A stretch of DNA of 64,000 nucleotides from Brotonthovivens ammoniilytica (GTDB lineage Bacteria; Bacillota; Clostridia; Lachnospirales; Lachnospiraceae), in assembly GCF_025566885.1 (NCBI RefSeq), contig NZ_JAOQJQ010000008.1:61466-125465 (forward strand), in the 5' to 3' direction. The position numbers and the translations under genes are program-made. The notes under the pieces are model-generated. The model was not told the DNA's origin and did not search any database. It worked only from the letters and a program-made list of their open reading frames with translations. Shown piece by piece: positions 41,928-51,486 of the stretch. Each line of letters begins with the position of its first letter. The stretch's first letter is position 1.

Positions 41928-42824
41928 ATGGCGAATGCAAGAGAAATACAGACCAGAATGAGAAGCATTCAGGATACAATGAAAATTACAAATGCAATGT
42001 ATATGATTTCTTCTTCTAAATTGAAAAAAGCCCGGAAGATGCTTGAGGATACGGAGCCGTACTTCTATACGCTGCAGCAGGCAATCCGTCGGATTATCCG
42101 CCATGTTCCGGACTTGGATCATCCCTATTTTTATCATGAAAAGCATGGTACAAAAGAAGAGCATAAAAAGAAAATCGGATATATTGTAATAACGGCAGAC
42201 AAGGGAATGGCCGGGGCATATAATCATAACGTAATAAAGCTGGCACAGCAGAAGCTTAGCGGTGAAGCAGAGAACATGCTGATGGTTATGGGACAGATCG
42301 GCCGGCAGTATTTTGAAAAACATGGCATCAATATTGATGAGAATTTCAGATATACAGTACAGGATCCAACTATTGGCCGTGCAAGAATCATTACATCCAG
42401 ACTTCTTGAGATGTATCATCATTATGAACTGGATGAGATACAGATGATTTATACCAAAATGGAAAGTGCGGTGTCGGCAGAGGCTGATATCATACAGCTT
42501 CTGCCTCTGAAAGTTGAAAAGTTTCAAAATCTTCCGGTGGATTATGCTCATGAAGTTGTAGAGTTTGTGCCCTCAGAGCATGCGGTGCTGGATAATATTG
42601 TGCCGGATTACATCACGGGACTGATTTACGGTGCGCTGGTTGAATCCTATTCCAGTGAGCATCAGTCCAGAATGATGGCCATGGAAGCTGCCACGGATAG
42701 TGCGAAAGATATGCTTCGGGAACTGGACATTGCATATAACCGTGCAAGACAGGCTGCGATTACTCAGGAGATTACGGAGGTGATCGGCGGCGCCCGGGCA
42801 CAGAAAGCGAAAAAGAAGCATTAA
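41928..42824 (+). CDS. atpG: F-type ATP synthase subunit gamma
   Basis: Central rotor shaft of 298 residues: N-terminal helix MANAREIQTRMRSIQDTMKITNAMYMISSSKLKKAR and C-terminal helix SRMMAMEAATDSAKDMLRELDIAYNRARQAAITQEITEVIGGA, which pair as a coiled coil, and the globular part with ITADKGMAGAYNHN. The ATG at 41928 follows AGGTGAG and gives the usual N-terminus; an in-frame GTG at 41919 lies within that site. Confidence 0.95.
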   Translation: MANAREIQTRMRSIQDTMKITNAMYMISSSKLKKARKMLEDTEPYFYTLQQAIRRIIRHVPDLDHPYFYHEKHGTKEEHKKKIGYIVITADKGMAGAYNHNVIKLAQQKLSGEAENMLMVMGQIGRQYFEKHGINIDENFRYTVQDPTIGRARIITSRLLEMYHHYELDEIQMIYTKMESAVSAEADIIQLLPLKVEKFQNLPVDYAHEVVEFVPSEHAVLDNIVPDYITGLIYGALVESYSSEHQSRMMAMEAATDSAKDMLRELDIAYNRARQAAITQEITEVIGGARAQKAKKKH

Positions 42825-42838
42825 GGCGGTGAAAAGGT

Positions 42839-44242
42839 ATGAATAAAGGAAAAATTGTACAGGTCATGGGACCTGTTGTTGATGTAGAATTTGAAAATGG
42901 TACCCTTCCCAGAATCAAAGAAGCCCTCCAGGTAGAAAACGGAGACAAAAAATGTGTGATGGAAGCAGCACAGCACGTGGGAAATAATACAGTACGCTGT
43001 ATTATGCTGGCAGCCAGCGAAGGACTGAGCAGGGACATGGAAGTAACTGCTACAGGGGCCGGAGTAAAAGTACCTGTAGGAGAACAGACACTGGGACGTC
43101 TGTTCAATGTATTAGGTGAAACCATTGACGGCGGAGAAAAAATTGATGCCTCTTCCCCCCATTGGGAAATCCACCGGGATCCTCCAGCCTTTGATGAACA
43201 GAGCCCGGTAGTTGAGATTTTGGAAACCGGTATCAAAGTAATTGACCTTCTGGCACCGTATGCCAAAGGGGGTAAAATTGGATTGTTCGGCGGTGCCGGT
43301 GTGGGAAAAACTGTTCTGATCCAGGAGCTGATTACAAATATTGCCACAGAACATGGCGGATATTCCATTTTTACCGGCGTTGGGGAGAGATCTCGTGAAG
43401 GAAACGATTTATGGACAGAAATGGGAGAGTCCGGTGTTCTGGAAAAAACAGCACTTGTTTTCGGACAGATGAATGAGTCTCCCGGAGCCCGTATGCGTGT
43501 AGCTGAAACGGGGCTTACAATGGCAGAATATTTCAGAGATGAACAGCATCAGAATGTGCTTTTGTTTATTGATAATATTTTCCGTTTTACCCAGGCGGGT
43601 TCCGAAGTTTCTGCTCTGCTTGGACGTATGCCTTCTGCAGTTGGTTATCAGCCAACCCTGGCAACGGAGATGGGTGAGTTACAGGAGCGTATTGCTTCTA
43701 CCAAGAGCGGATCTGTTACCAGTGTGCAGGCGGTTTATGTACCGGCAGATGATCTGACAGACCCGGCTCCTGCAACAACCTTTGCTCATCTGGATGCAAC
43801 AACTGTTTTGTCCAGAAAGATTGTAGAGCAGGGTATTTATCCGGCGGTAGATCCGTTAGAGTCTTCTTCTAGGATTCTAGAACCGGATGTAGTAGGAAAA
43901 GAGCATTACGAGACAGCCAGACAGGTACAGGAGCTTTTGCAGAAATATAAAGAACTGCAGGATATCATTGCGATTCTTGGTATGGAAGAATTATCAGATG
44001 AAGATAAAACAACTGTATTCCGTGCCAGAAAAATCCAGAAATTTTTATCTCAGCCCTTCCATGTTGCGGAAAACTTTACCGGAACAAAAGGAAAATACGT
44101 GCCGCTGAAAGAAACTATTCGTGGATTTAAAGCCATTGTCAGCGGTGAGATGGATGAATATCCGGAAAATGCATTCTTTAATGTAGGAACCATTGATGAC
44201 GTTAAGGAAAAAGCAAAGGCAGAGATGGAGAGCGCATCATAA
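42839..44242 (+). CDS. atpD: F-type ATP synthase subunit beta
   Basis: Catalytic head subunit of 467 residues. Walker A GLFGGAGVGKTVL, catalytic Glu in GVGERSREGNDLW, Walker B VLLFIDNIFRFTQAGSEVSALLGRMPSAVGYQP, and the DELSEED-like loop EELSDEDKTTV. Makes or hydrolyses ATP as gamma turns. GGCGGTG lies before the ATG. Confidence 0.97.
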   Translation: MNKGKIVQVMGPVVDVEFENGTLPRIKEALQVENGDKKCVMEAAQHVGNNTVRCIMLAASEGLSRDMEVTATGAGVKVPVGEQTLGRLFNVLGETIDGGEKIDASSPHWEIHRDPPAFDEQSPVVEILETGIKVIDLLAPYAKGGKIGLFGGAGVGKTVLIQELITNIATEHGGYSIFTGVGERSREGNDLWTEMGESGVLEKTALVFGQMNESPGARMRVAETGLTMAEYFRDEQHQNVLLFIDNIFRFTQAGSEVSALLGRMPSAVGYQPTLATEMGELQERIASTKSGSVTSVQAVYVPADDLTDPAPATTFAHLDATTVLSRKIVEQGIYPAVDPLESSSRILEPDVVGKEHYETARQVQELLQKYKELQDIIAILGMEELSDEDKTTVFRARKIQKFLSQPFHVAENFTGTKGKYVPLKETIRGFKAIVSGEMDEYPENAFFNVGTIDDVKEKAKAEMESAS

Positions 44243-44260
44243 AGATAGGAACGTGGTAAA

Positions 44261-44674
44261 ATGGAAACTTTTGAACTGAAAATTATCGCTTGCGATAAAG
44301 TTTTTTATAATGACAGAAGTAATCTGCTGATTGTTCCTGCTCTGGACGGAGAACTGGCAGTACTGCCTCATCATGAAAATATGGTAGTGGCCGTAAAAGC
44401 CGGAGAAATTAAATTTAGAAATCAGCAGGGTGAGATGGTGGATGTAGTAAACGGAATCGGGTTTGTTCACATTATGAACAATCGAGTAACGGTGCTGGTT
44501 GATACTGTTGAGCGTCCGGAAGATATTGATGTGGCCAGAGCAAAAGCGGCGGAAGAACGTGCGAAAGAGCGGCTGCGCCAGAAACAGAGTCTGCAGGAGT
44601 ATCACAGATCCCAGGCCACCCTGGCCCGGGCAATGGCGCGTATTACGGCTGCAAGCAAACACAAAAATGTTTAA
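44261..44674 (+). CDS. atpC: F-type ATP synthase subunit epsilon
   Basis: Rotor-foot protein of 137 residues: beta-sandwich domain at 1-85 (FELKIIACDKVFYNDRSNLLIVPALDGELAVLPHHENMVVAVKAGEI) and a C-terminal two-helix hairpin (ARAKAAEERAKERLRQK), which in many bacteria inhibits ATP hydrolysis. Last gene of the operon, with a hairpin terminator 18 bases later. Confidence 0.94.
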   Translation: METFELKIIACDKVFYNDRSNLLIVPALDGELAVLPHHENMVVAVKAGEIKFRNQQGEMVDVVNGIGFVHIMNNRVTVLVDTVERPEDIDVARAKAAEERAKERLRQKQSLQEYHRSQATLARAMARITAASKHKNV

Positions 44675-44691
44675 GTGATGTGAATCATAGA

Positions 44692-44732
44692 AAGGCGGAG
44701 TTTCAGAAATGGAACTTCGCCTTCGTTTGTGT
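44692..44732 (+). terminator. Terminator of the atp operon
   Basis: AAGGCGGAGTT (44692-44702) with AACTTCGCCTT (44713-44723), loop TCAGAAATGG, then CGTTTGTGTT. The T-run is imperfect. Confidence 0.65.
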
Positions 44733-44772
44733 TATGATAAAAGCTATAAAATGTACAAAGGAGTTTTAGAAA

Positions 44773-45708
44773 TTGGAGCTATATTTTGCACCGTTAGAAG
44801 GAATTACCGGATATGTCTACCGAAATGTCCATGCCAGGCATTTTAGTGGTATTGATAAGTATTTTGCACCGTTTATTTCTACCAGCTCTCATGGATTTCA
44901 AAAGAGAAAAGAAGTCAGGGACATCCTGCCTGAAAATAATGAACAGATGCATCTGGTTCCACAGCTGCTTTCCAATTGTGCACAGGACTTTATAGATTAC
45001 GGCAGGAAGATATATGAGCTTGGCTATTCGGAAATAAATCTGAATCTTGGCTGTCCCTCCCGCACAGTTGTATCCAAAGGAAAAGGGGCCGGTTTTCTGG
45101 CAGAACCAGAGGCGCTGGACCGGTTTTTGGATCAGGTGTTTTCCCAGCTGAAAGGAAAGATTTCTATAAAAACCAGAATTGGAAAAGACGATCCTGAGGA
45201 GTTTTTTGGATTGATGGAGATTTATAACAAATATCCTGTCAGTGAGCTGATTATACATCCCAGAACCCAGACAGACTATTATAAAAATAAACCAAATCTT
45301 AAGGTGTTTGGGGAGGCTGTGCGGCACAGCCGGCATCCGGTCTGCTATAATGGGGATATCTGTACAAAAGAAGAGTTTGATAATCTCACAGAGCGTTTTC
45401 CAAATCTGCAGGCGGTTATGATCGGCCGGGGATTTTTGAAAAATCCGGCGCTGGCGCAGGAAATTGTTATGGGAGAACATTTAAAGATCACAGTGTTAAA
45501 GCAATATCATGATGAACTGTATCAACAGTATAAAGAGCTTTTTTCCGGAGATAAACCGGTTCTTTTCAAAATGAAGGAGCTGTGGCTGTACTTAATAGAA
45601 TATTTTCCGGAATATGAAAAATATGGGAAACGGATAAAAAAGACCCAGAGGCTCTGTGATTATGAGGGAATCGCAGCAGAGCTGTTTAGCAGGCTGCGGC
45701 AATCTTAA
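44773..45708 (+). CDS. tRNA-dihydrouridine synthase
   Basis: FMN enzyme of 311 residues that reduces uridine in tRNA. MELYFAPLEGITGYVYRNV is the flavin-contact start, INLNLGCPSRTVVSKGKGAGFL carries the catalytic Cys, and ELIIHPRTQTDYYKNKPN, CYNGDICTKEEF, AVMIGRGFLKNPAL close the barrel. The start is a TTG at 44773 with AAAGGAG at 44757-44763. It belongs to the Dus family; which position it modifies is not clear. Gene 45723 follows 14 bases later. Confidence 0.92.
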   Translation: MELYFAPLEGITGYVYRNVHARHFSGIDKYFAPFISTSSHGFQKRKEVRDILPENNEQMHLVPQLLSNCAQDFIDYGRKIYELGYSEINLNLGCPSRTVVSKGKGAGFLAEPEALDRFLDQVFSQLKGKISIKTRIGKDDPEEFFGLMEIYNKYPVSELIIHPRTQTDYYKNKPNLKVFGEAVRHSRHPVCYNGDICTKEEFDNLTERFPNLQAVMIGRGFLKNPALAQEIVMGEHLKITVLKQYHDELYQQYKELFSGDKPVLFKMKELWLYLIEYFPEYEKYGKRIKKTQRLCDYEGIAAELFSRLRQS

Positions 45709-45722
45709 AAAGGAGGAAACAG

Positions 45723-47525
45723 ATGAGTGCGGATACTATTTCAGATAGAATACAAAAACTTCGCAGGGAAATGAAGAAACGGAAGATATCCGTGTATCTA
45801 ATACCTACATCGGATTTTCATGAATCGGAATATGTCAGCGATTATTTCAAAGTAAGGCAGTATATGACCGGTTTTACAGGTTCTGCCGGAACTGCAGTCA
45901 TTACACAGACAAAGGCCGGGCTGTGGACTGACGGCAGATATTTTATACAGGCGCAAAAACAGCTTGCAGGAACAGAGATTGTTTTATACCGTATGGGAAT
46001 GGAAGGAGTCCCCACAGCTGCAGAATTTATCCGGGAGAACTTAGAACAGAACACATATCTTGGTTTTGACGGAAGAGTGTTAAATGCCAGTCTGGGCCAT
46101 ACTTTTTTAGTAATTGCCAGAGAAAAGCAGGCGCAGCTGTACTGGAAGGAGGACTTAGCAGGGATGATCTGGAAAGACCGTCCGCAATTCCCTGTAAATC
46201 CTGCGTTTCTTTTGGATGAAGTCTATACCGGCAGAAGTATAGATGATAAGATCAGTGCAGTCCGCCGGAAGATGGAAGAGGCAGGGGCCACGGTACATGT
46301 TCTTTCTTCTCTCTGCGATATCGCATGGCTGTTAAATATCCGGGGAGGAGATATCTCTCATGTGCCGGTGGTGATGTCCTATCTGATTCTGACCCGGGAA
46401 AGATGCTGCTTTTATGTTAATCTGGATGCTTTGTCCAGAGAAATTGTGGGATATTTCATAGCGCATAAGGTGGATATCAGATCTTATGCTGATATTTATG
46501 AAGATCTCAAGCTGCTAGAGGCGGGAGAGCGCGTACTGTTAGAGTCCGGGAAAATAAATTTGAGCTTGAAAATGAGTATCCCTGAGGATGTGGAAATCAT
46601 TGATAGAAGCAATCCGGAGGAACTGATGAAGGCGGTGAAAAATCCGGTAGAAATTAAAAATATCCGAAAAGCTCACGTCAAAGATGGCGTCGCGTTTACA
46701 AAATTTTGTTACTGGCTGAAACAAAATATCGGAAAGCAGGAGATTACAGAGCTTTCGGCGGCGGAATATTTAAAAGAACGCCGGATGGAGCAGGAACATT
46801 TTGTAAATATCAGTTTTGATACCATCAGCGCTTATGGTGCAAATGCAGCTATGATGCACTATGCACCCGGGAATGAGAGTAATGCGGTTTTAAAACCGGA
46901 AGGATTTCTTCTTGTGGATTCCGGGGGGCATTATCTGGAAGGGTCTACCGATATTACCCGAAATATTGTTCTTGGTCCTTTGTCAAAGGAAGAAAAGCAG
47001 ATGTATACGGCAGTAGTGAGGGCTAATTTAAATCTTGCAAATGCCCGTTTTTTATATGGCTGCAGTGGATTAAATCTGGATATTCTGGCCCGGGGCCCTC
47101 TGTGGCAGCAGGGGATGGATTACCGATGCGGAACCGGCCACGGAAACGGGTATCTTTTAAATGTACATGAGGGACCAAATGGTTTTCGATGGAGGACAGT
47201 GCCGGAGCGGAGAGATGACTGCATCCTGGAAGAAGGAATGGTAACCACTGATGAGCCCGGAGTTTATGTGGAAGGAAAATACGGTATTCGTATTGAAAAT
47301 GAGCTGCTGTGCAGAAAATGGATAAAAAATGAATACGGACAGTTTATGGAGTTTGAAAATCTCACCTATGCTCCCATTGATCTGGAGGGCATTCTGCCGG
47401 AGGAGATGACCGGTACTGAGCAAAATTACCTGAATCAATATCATAAAAAAGTTTATGAGGCATTAAGTCCTTATCTGAATGAATCAGAGAAAAATTGGCT
47501 GAAAGAGGCTACCAGAGAAATCTGA
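45723..47525 (+). CDS. M24 family Xaa-Pro aminopeptidase (aminopeptidase P)
   Basis: Protein of 600 residues, the long three-domain type found in Firmicutes: two creatinase-like N-terminal domains (YLIPTSDFHESEYVSDYFKVRQYMTGFTGSAG) and a C-terminal pita-bread domain from ~300. Metal ligands: Asp in LLVDSGGHYLEGSTDITRN, His in CGTGHGNGYLLNVHEGP, Glu in MVTTDEPGVYVEGKYGIRIENEL. It removes residues before proline in peptides. AAAAAGGAGGAAACAG precedes the ATG. It likely shares a transcript with the dus gene; a terminator follows. Confidence 0.94.
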   Translation: MSADTISDRIQKLRREMKKRKISVYLIPTSDFHESEYVSDYFKVRQYMTGFTGSAGTAVITQTKAGLWTDGRYFIQAQKQLAGTEIVLYRMGMEGVPTAAEFIRENLEQNTYLGFDGRVLNASLGHTFLVIAREKQAQLYWKEDLAGMIWKDRPQFPVNPAFLLDEVYTGRSIDDKISAVRRKMEEAGATVHVLSSLCDIAWLLNIRGGDISHVPVVMSYLILTRERCCFYVNLDALSREIVGYFIAHKVDIRSYADIYEDLKLLEAGERVLLESGKINLSLKMSIPEDVEIIDRSNPEELMKAVKNPVEIKNIRKAHVKDGVAFTKFCYWLKQNIGKQEITELSAAEYLKERRMEQEHFVNISFDTISAYGANAAMMHYAPGNESNAVLKPEGFLLVDSGGHYLEGSTDITRNIVLGPLSKEEKQMYTAVVRANLNLANARFLYGCSGLNLDILARGPLWQQGMDYRCGTGHGNGYLLNVHEGPNGFRWRTVPERRDDCILEEGMVTTDEPGVYVEGKYGIRIENELLCRKWIKNEYGQFMEFENLTYAPIDLEGILPEEMTGTEQNYLNQYHKKVYEALSPYLNESEKNWLKEATREI

Positions 47526-47551
47526 TAAGAAATGGAAAAGTATATCCTGAC

Positions 47552-47582
47552 AAAAAAAGCGGGATATGCTTTTTTATTTTTT
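47552..47582 (+). terminator. Terminator after the aminopeptidase P gene
   Basis: AAAAAAAGC-GGGATAT-GCTTTTTT followed by ATTTTTT; a compact intrinsic terminator. Confidence 0.8.
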
Positions 47583-47600
47583 AAATCTTATTTAAATCAC

Positions 47601-47629
47601 TTGACAAACTGTATAAAAAAGGCAATAAT
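47601..47629 (+). promoter_or_regulatory. Promoter of nifS-nifU
   Basis: TTGACA at 47601-47606 and AATAAT at 47624-47629 with a 17-base spacer, 46 bases before nifS. Confidence 0.65.
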
Positions 47630-47675
47630 ACATATAAATCATATATGAATAGTATGAAATAAGGAGGAAGAAAGA

Positions 47676-48854
47676 ATGAGCAGATTAATATATATAGACA
47701 ATGCGGCTACAACCAGGCTGGATCCGGATGCTTTTGAGGCTATGAAACCATTTTTACTGGAGCATTACAGTAATCCGGCCAGCGTGTACAGCTTTGCACA
47801 GGAAAGTAATCAGGCAGTGGAGGAAGCAAGAGCTGCCATCGCCGGGACTTTACATGCAGATCCTGGAGAAATTTATTTTACCGCCGGGGGAAGCGAATCC
47901 GATAACTGGGCATTAAAAGGTGTGGCACAGCTGAAAAGAAAAAAAGGGAACCATATTATTACATCCAAAATCGAGCACCATGCGATCTTCGAAACCTGCC
48001 ATTATCTGGAGCGTCATGGATTTGAAGTGACTTATCTGGATGTGGATGAATATGGCAGGATAGATCCGGAAGCATTAAAAGCGGCCATCAGGCCAGAAAC
48101 CATTTTGATTTCTATTATGTTTGCCAATAATGAGATTGGGACCATTCAGCCAATTGCTGAAATAGGAAAAATTGCAAAAGAACATCAGATTTTGTTTCAT
48201 ACCGATGCCGTTCAGGCATATGGACATGTTCCAATTTCTGTAGAAGAACTTGGAATTGATCTTTTATCAGCCAGCGGCCATAAATTTCATGGTCCCAAAG
48301 GTGTTGGATTTCTTTATATCAGAAAAGGGATTGCACTTCCTTCACTGATTCACGGAGGTGCCCAGGAGCATGGCAGACGGGCGGGCACCTTAAACGTACC
48401 CGGAATTGTGGGAATGGCAAAGGCCGCACAGATTGCAGCGGAAAAAATGGAAGAAAGAAGTCAAAAAGAGACAAAGCTGAGGGATTATCTGATACAGAGG
48501 ATTCAAAAAGAAATTCCTTATGCAAAACTCAATGGACATGAGAAACTGCGCCTTCCCAACAATGTAAATTTCAGCTTCCGGTTTATAGAAGGGGAGTCAC
48601 TGCTGATTCTGCTGGACCAAAATGGAATCTGCGCATCCAGCGGTTCCGCCTGCACTTCGGGTTCCCTGGATCCTTCTCATGTACTGCTGGCTATCGGACT
48701 TCCTCATGAGATTGCCCACGGGTCTTTGCGTTTGACATTGTCTCATGAGAATACAAAGGAAGAAATGGATTTTATTGTAGATAAACTGATAAAAATTGTA
48801 AAACAGCTGCGGGAGATGTCCCCGCTATTTGAAGATTTTGAAAAAGGAGCGTGA
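47676..48854 (+). CDS. nifS: Cysteine desulfurase (NifS/IscS family)
   Basis: PLP enzyme of 392 residues that takes sulfur from cysteine for iron-sulfur clusters and thio-cofactors. The PLP Lys is in LLSASGHKFHGPKGVGFLY, the persulfide Cys in CASSGSACTSGSLDPSHVLLAIGL, with EIYFTAGGSESDNWALKG and HHAIFETCHYLE as cofactor contacts. AAGGAGG precedes the ATG. It is followed by nifU, and no iscR regulator gene is near. It could also feed ThiS sulfur, though that link is only inferred. Confidence 0.94.
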   Translation: MSRLIYIDNAATTRLDPDAFEAMKPFLLEHYSNPASVYSFAQESNQAVEEARAAIAGTLHADPGEIYFTAGGSESDNWALKGVAQLKRKKGNHIITSKIEHHAIFETCHYLERHGFEVTYLDVDEYGRIDPEALKAAIRPETILISIMFANNEIGTIQPIAEIGKIAKEHQILFHTDAVQAYGHVPISVEELGIDLLSASGHKFHGPKGVGFLYIRKGIALPSLIHGGAQEHGRRAGTLNVPGIVGMAKAAQIAAEKMEERSQKETKLRDYLIQRIQKEIPYAKLNGHEKLRLPNNVNFSFRFIEGESLLILLDQNGICASSGSACTSGSLDPSHVLLAIGLPHEIAHGSLRLTLSHENTKEEMDFIVDKLIKIVKQLREMSPLFEDFEKGA

Positions 48855-48859
48855 ATTAT

Positions 48860-49300
48860 ATGAAATACAGTGAAAAAGTAATGGACCATTTTAATAATCC
48901 GAGAAATGTAGGTGTAATAGATCAGCCCAGCGGTGTGGGGACTGTTGGAAATGCCAGATGCGGGGATATTATGAGAATATATCTTGATATAGATCCGGAC
49001 ACAAAGGTGATCAGAGACTGTAAATTTAAAACGTTCGGATGCGGTGCTGCAGTAGCTACCAGCAGTATGGCTACAGAGCTGGTAAAAGGAAAAACCATTT
49101 ATGAGGCCTTAAAGGTTACCAATCAGGCAGTGATGGAAGCGTTAGACGGGCTTCCGCCGGTAAAAGTCCACTGCTCTCTTCTTGCAGAGGAAGCCATTCA
49201 TGCAGCACTGTGGGACTATGCAGAGAAAAACGGAATTGTAATTGAAGGACTTTCCAAACCAAAGACAGACATTCATGAAGGCGAAGCAGCCGTATCATAA
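48860..49300 (+). CDS. nifU: Iron-sulfur scaffold protein NifU/IscU
   Basis: Scaffold protein of ~146 residues with the three cluster cysteines in GNARCGDIMRIYLDI, KTFGCGAAVATSSMATELVKG and VKVHCSLLAEEAIHAAL. Clusters are built here with sulfur from NifS. The ATG at 48860 is chosen because AAGGAG lies at 48844-48849; the stop of nifS is 5 bases before it. The C-terminal NFU and ferredoxin domains of full nif-type NifU are absent. Confidence 0.93.
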   Translation: MKYSEKVMDHFNNPRNVGVIDQPSGVGTVGNARCGDIMRIYLDIDPDTKVIRDCKFKTFGCGAAVATSSMATELVKGKTIYEALKVTNQAVMEALDGLPPVKVHCSLLAEEAIHAALWDYAEKNGIVIEGLSKPKTDIHEGEAAVS

Positions 49301-49337
49301 TTGTATGGCAGACAATATCATATAGTAATTATTATAG

Positions 49338-49401
49338 ATAGCATATCAGTTAAAGTCATCCGGCTGTTTACCAGCCGCTTGATTTCCCGCTGATATGCTA
49401 T
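49338..49401. promoter_or_regulatory. Long two-stem hairpin between nifU and the next gene
   Basis: ATAGCATATCAG (49338-49349) and CTGATATGCTAT (49390-49401) form a perfect 12-bp outer stem; inside is CGGCTG-TTTAC-CAGCCG (49361-49377). A TATAAT overlaps its right edge (49401-49407). It has no T-run. It could be a structured UTR or a small palindromic repeat unit. Confidence 0.45.
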
Positions 49402-49424
49402 TATAATGAAACCAGTTTACGGGG

Positions 49425-50048
49425 ATGAAAGAAGAGGATATCTACATGCTGTTAAAAAAGGCGGAAGTAAAAAAAGAAGAAGTGAATCCGTATGACTGGC
49501 CGGAGAGTTATTATATGGAAGTGGATGCCGGACGGCGGCTGGCGCTTTTGAAAGAACATAAAAAGAGCAGAGAAACGGAAGAGATCGACAGCCTGCGCAT
49601 GGAGCTGTGGGAGATGCGGTATCAGCCATTAAAAAAGGAAAATGAATTTAAGGATACCTTTATGGGGGGGCTGATTCATCTGCTGATGCTGACAATTGAC
49701 GCCGCAAGGCCTTTCAGTAAAAAAAGAGCATGCAAAGAAGCGCAAAAGATCCTGCAGCAGCTGGGACTTGATTTCAAGGAACATTTTACCCGGGAGCTGT
49801 TAGAGACAGAAATAAAACATTTGTTTCTTGTGTATGCGGCTACCTGCCTGGAAGACAAACAGTACGGATCTTTGCTGTTTGGGTTTGGGAGAATTAAAAA
49901 AGATAAAGTAGAAAAAAAGATTGCAGAGGATATCCGAAAAATAGGGTTCGACCTTCCAAAACTTCTGGATATGCAGACCGAGTTTTCCATTGTGGCTGCT
50001 GGAGGGCGGGCTGCACTCCGGCATATGGGGATGGAAAATGACTGGTAA
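49425..50048 (+). CDS. Uncharacterised helical protein (possibly DUF6553-like)
   Basis: Soluble, mostly helical protein of 207 residues: EEVNPYDWPESYYMEVDAGRRLALLKEHKKS at the start, FMGGLIHLLMLTIDAARPFSKKRACKEAQKILQQLGLD in the middle, and AATCLEDKQYGSLLFGFGRIKKDKVEKKIAEDIRKIG near the end. The pattern looks like a family restricted to Lachnospiraceae; I tentatively recall it as DUF6553, with no known function. The start at 49425 (ATG AAA GAA GAG) has only a weak ribosome site; the ATG at 49446 could serve instead. Confidence 0.6.
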   Translation: MKEEDIYMLLKKAEVKKEEVNPYDWPESYYMEVDAGRRLALLKEHKKSRETEEIDSLRMELWEMRYQPLKKENEFKDTFMGGLIHLLMLTIDAARPFSKKRACKEAQKILQQLGLDFKEHFTRELLETEIKHLFLVYAATCLEDKQYGSLLFGFGRIKKDKVEKKIAEDIRKIGFDLPKLLDMQTEFSIVAAGGRAALRHMGMENDW

Positions 50049-50081
50049 TGGCCGGCTTTTGGGCTTTTTTTGAAAAAACTG

Positions 50082-50110
50082 TTGTGTTATCAGTATTTTC
50101 TTATTATAAT
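50082..50110 (+). promoter_or_regulatory. Promoter of the aspartate kinase gene
   Basis: TTGTGT at 50082-50087 and TATAAT at 50105-50110, 17-base spacer. Confidence 0.55.
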
Positions 50111-50147
50111 CAGCGTTAGCGTAAAGATTTTAAGAGGTGGACAGCAT

Positions 50148-51467
50148 ATGAAGAAAGTAGTTAAATTTGGAGGAAGTTCTCTGGCCAGTGCAAAACAATT
50201 TGAGAAGGTGGGAGAGATTATCCGGTCGGATAAAGACAGAAAATACGTGGTGCCTTCTGCACCGGGAAAACGGTTTGACGGCGACATTAAAGTTACGGAT
50301 ATGCTTTATGACTGTTACCATACTGCTTCAGAAGGAAAGGCATTTGATGATAAGCTTGCGGCCATTCAGGAAAGATATCTTGAAATTATCAGTGGGCTGG
50401 GGCTGGACTTTTCTTTAGCGGAAGATTTTAAAGTTATCAGGAAAAATTTTGAAGATGGAGCCGGTGATGAATACGCCGCATCCAGAGGAGAGTTTTTAAA
50501 CGGAAAGGTTATGGCTGCATATCTTGGATTTGAATTTATTGATGCGGCAGAAGTTATCCTGTTTGATGAGGACGGTAATTTTAATGCAGATGAAACAGAT
50601 AAACGAATGTCAGCGCGTTTAAAGACCTGTGAGAACGCAGTGATCCCTGGTTTTTATGGTGCAAAGGCAGACGGAACCGTAAAAACCTTTTCAAGAGGCG
50701 GCTCTGATATTACGGGTTCTATTGTGGCAAGAGCATTGAGAGCGGATCTTTATGAGAACTGGACCGATGTATCTGGATTTCTGGTAACTGATCCAAGAAT
50801 TGTAAAAAATCCGGAAGTAGTGGATATTATTACATACCGGGAGCTTCGGGAGCTTTCTTATATGGGAGCCTCAGTACTCCATGAGGATGCTATTTTCCCG
50901 GTTCGAAAAGCAGGCATTCCTATTAATATAAGAAACACGAATCATCCGGAAGATAAGGGAACTTTGATTGTTTCTACAACCAGCCAGAGGTCTAAATTTA
51001 CTATTACCGGTATTGCCGGAAAGAAAGGCTTTGTGGCGGTAACGGTAGACAAAGATATGATGAATACTCAGATTGGTTTCTGCCGGAAAGTGCTTCAGGT
51101 ATTTGAGGAAAATGATATTTCTATTGAACATATGCCTTCTGGTATTGATACCATGTGTGTATTTGTCCATCAGGATGAGTTTCAGGAGCATGAGCAGATG
51201 GTGCTTTCCGGCATTCAGCGGTCTGTAGAGCCGGATGTGGTAGATGTAGAAGCAGATTTAGCCCTTCTTGCAGTCGTGGGACGTGATATGAAAGAGGCCA
51301 GAGGTACAGCCGGAAGAATTTTCTCAGCACTGGCCCATGCAAATATAAACTGTAAGATGATTGACCAGGGCTCCAGCGAATTAAATATTATTATCGGTGT
51401 AAAAAACGCAGATTTTGAGGCTGCCATTCAGGCAATCTACGATATTTTTATTACGACTCAGTTATAA
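50148..51467 (+). CDS. Aspartate kinase
   Basis: Enzyme of 439 residues making aspartyl phosphate, first step to lysine, methionine and threonine. KVVKFGGSSLASAKQF is the ATP site, then FSRGGSDITGSIVARALRADLYENWTDVSGFLVTDPRIV (aspartate/ATP contacts), and two C-terminal ACT units (FTITGIAGKKGFVAVTVDKDMMNTQIGF and LLAVVGRDMKEARGTAGRIFSALAHANINCKMIDQGSSELNIIIGV) for feedback control by an end-product amino acid. The ATG at 50148 follows AGAGGTGG. Which amino acid inhibits it is not clear. A strong hairpin follows the stop. Confidence 0.93.
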   Translation: MKKVVKFGGSSLASAKQFEKVGEIIRSDKDRKYVVPSAPGKRFDGDIKVTDMLYDCYHTASEGKAFDDKLAAIQERYLEIISGLGLDFSLAEDFKVIRKNFEDGAGDEYAASRGEFLNGKVMAAYLGFEFIDAAEVILFDEDGNFNADETDKRMSARLKTCENAVIPGFYGAKADGTVKTFSRGGSDITGSIVARALRADLYENWTDVSGFLVTDPRIVKNPEVVDIITYRELRELSYMGASVLHEDAIFPVRKAGIPINIRNTNHPEDKGTLIVSTTSQRSKFTITGIAGKKGFVAVTVDKDMMNTQIGFCRKVLQVFEENDISIEHMPSGIDTMCVFVHQDEFQEHEQMVLSGIQRSVEPDVVDVEADLALLAVVGRDMKEARGTAGRIFSALAHANINCKMIDQGSSELNIIIGVKNADFEAAIQAIYDIFITTQL

Positions 51468-51486
51468 GATGCGAAAGAGAAAAGAG

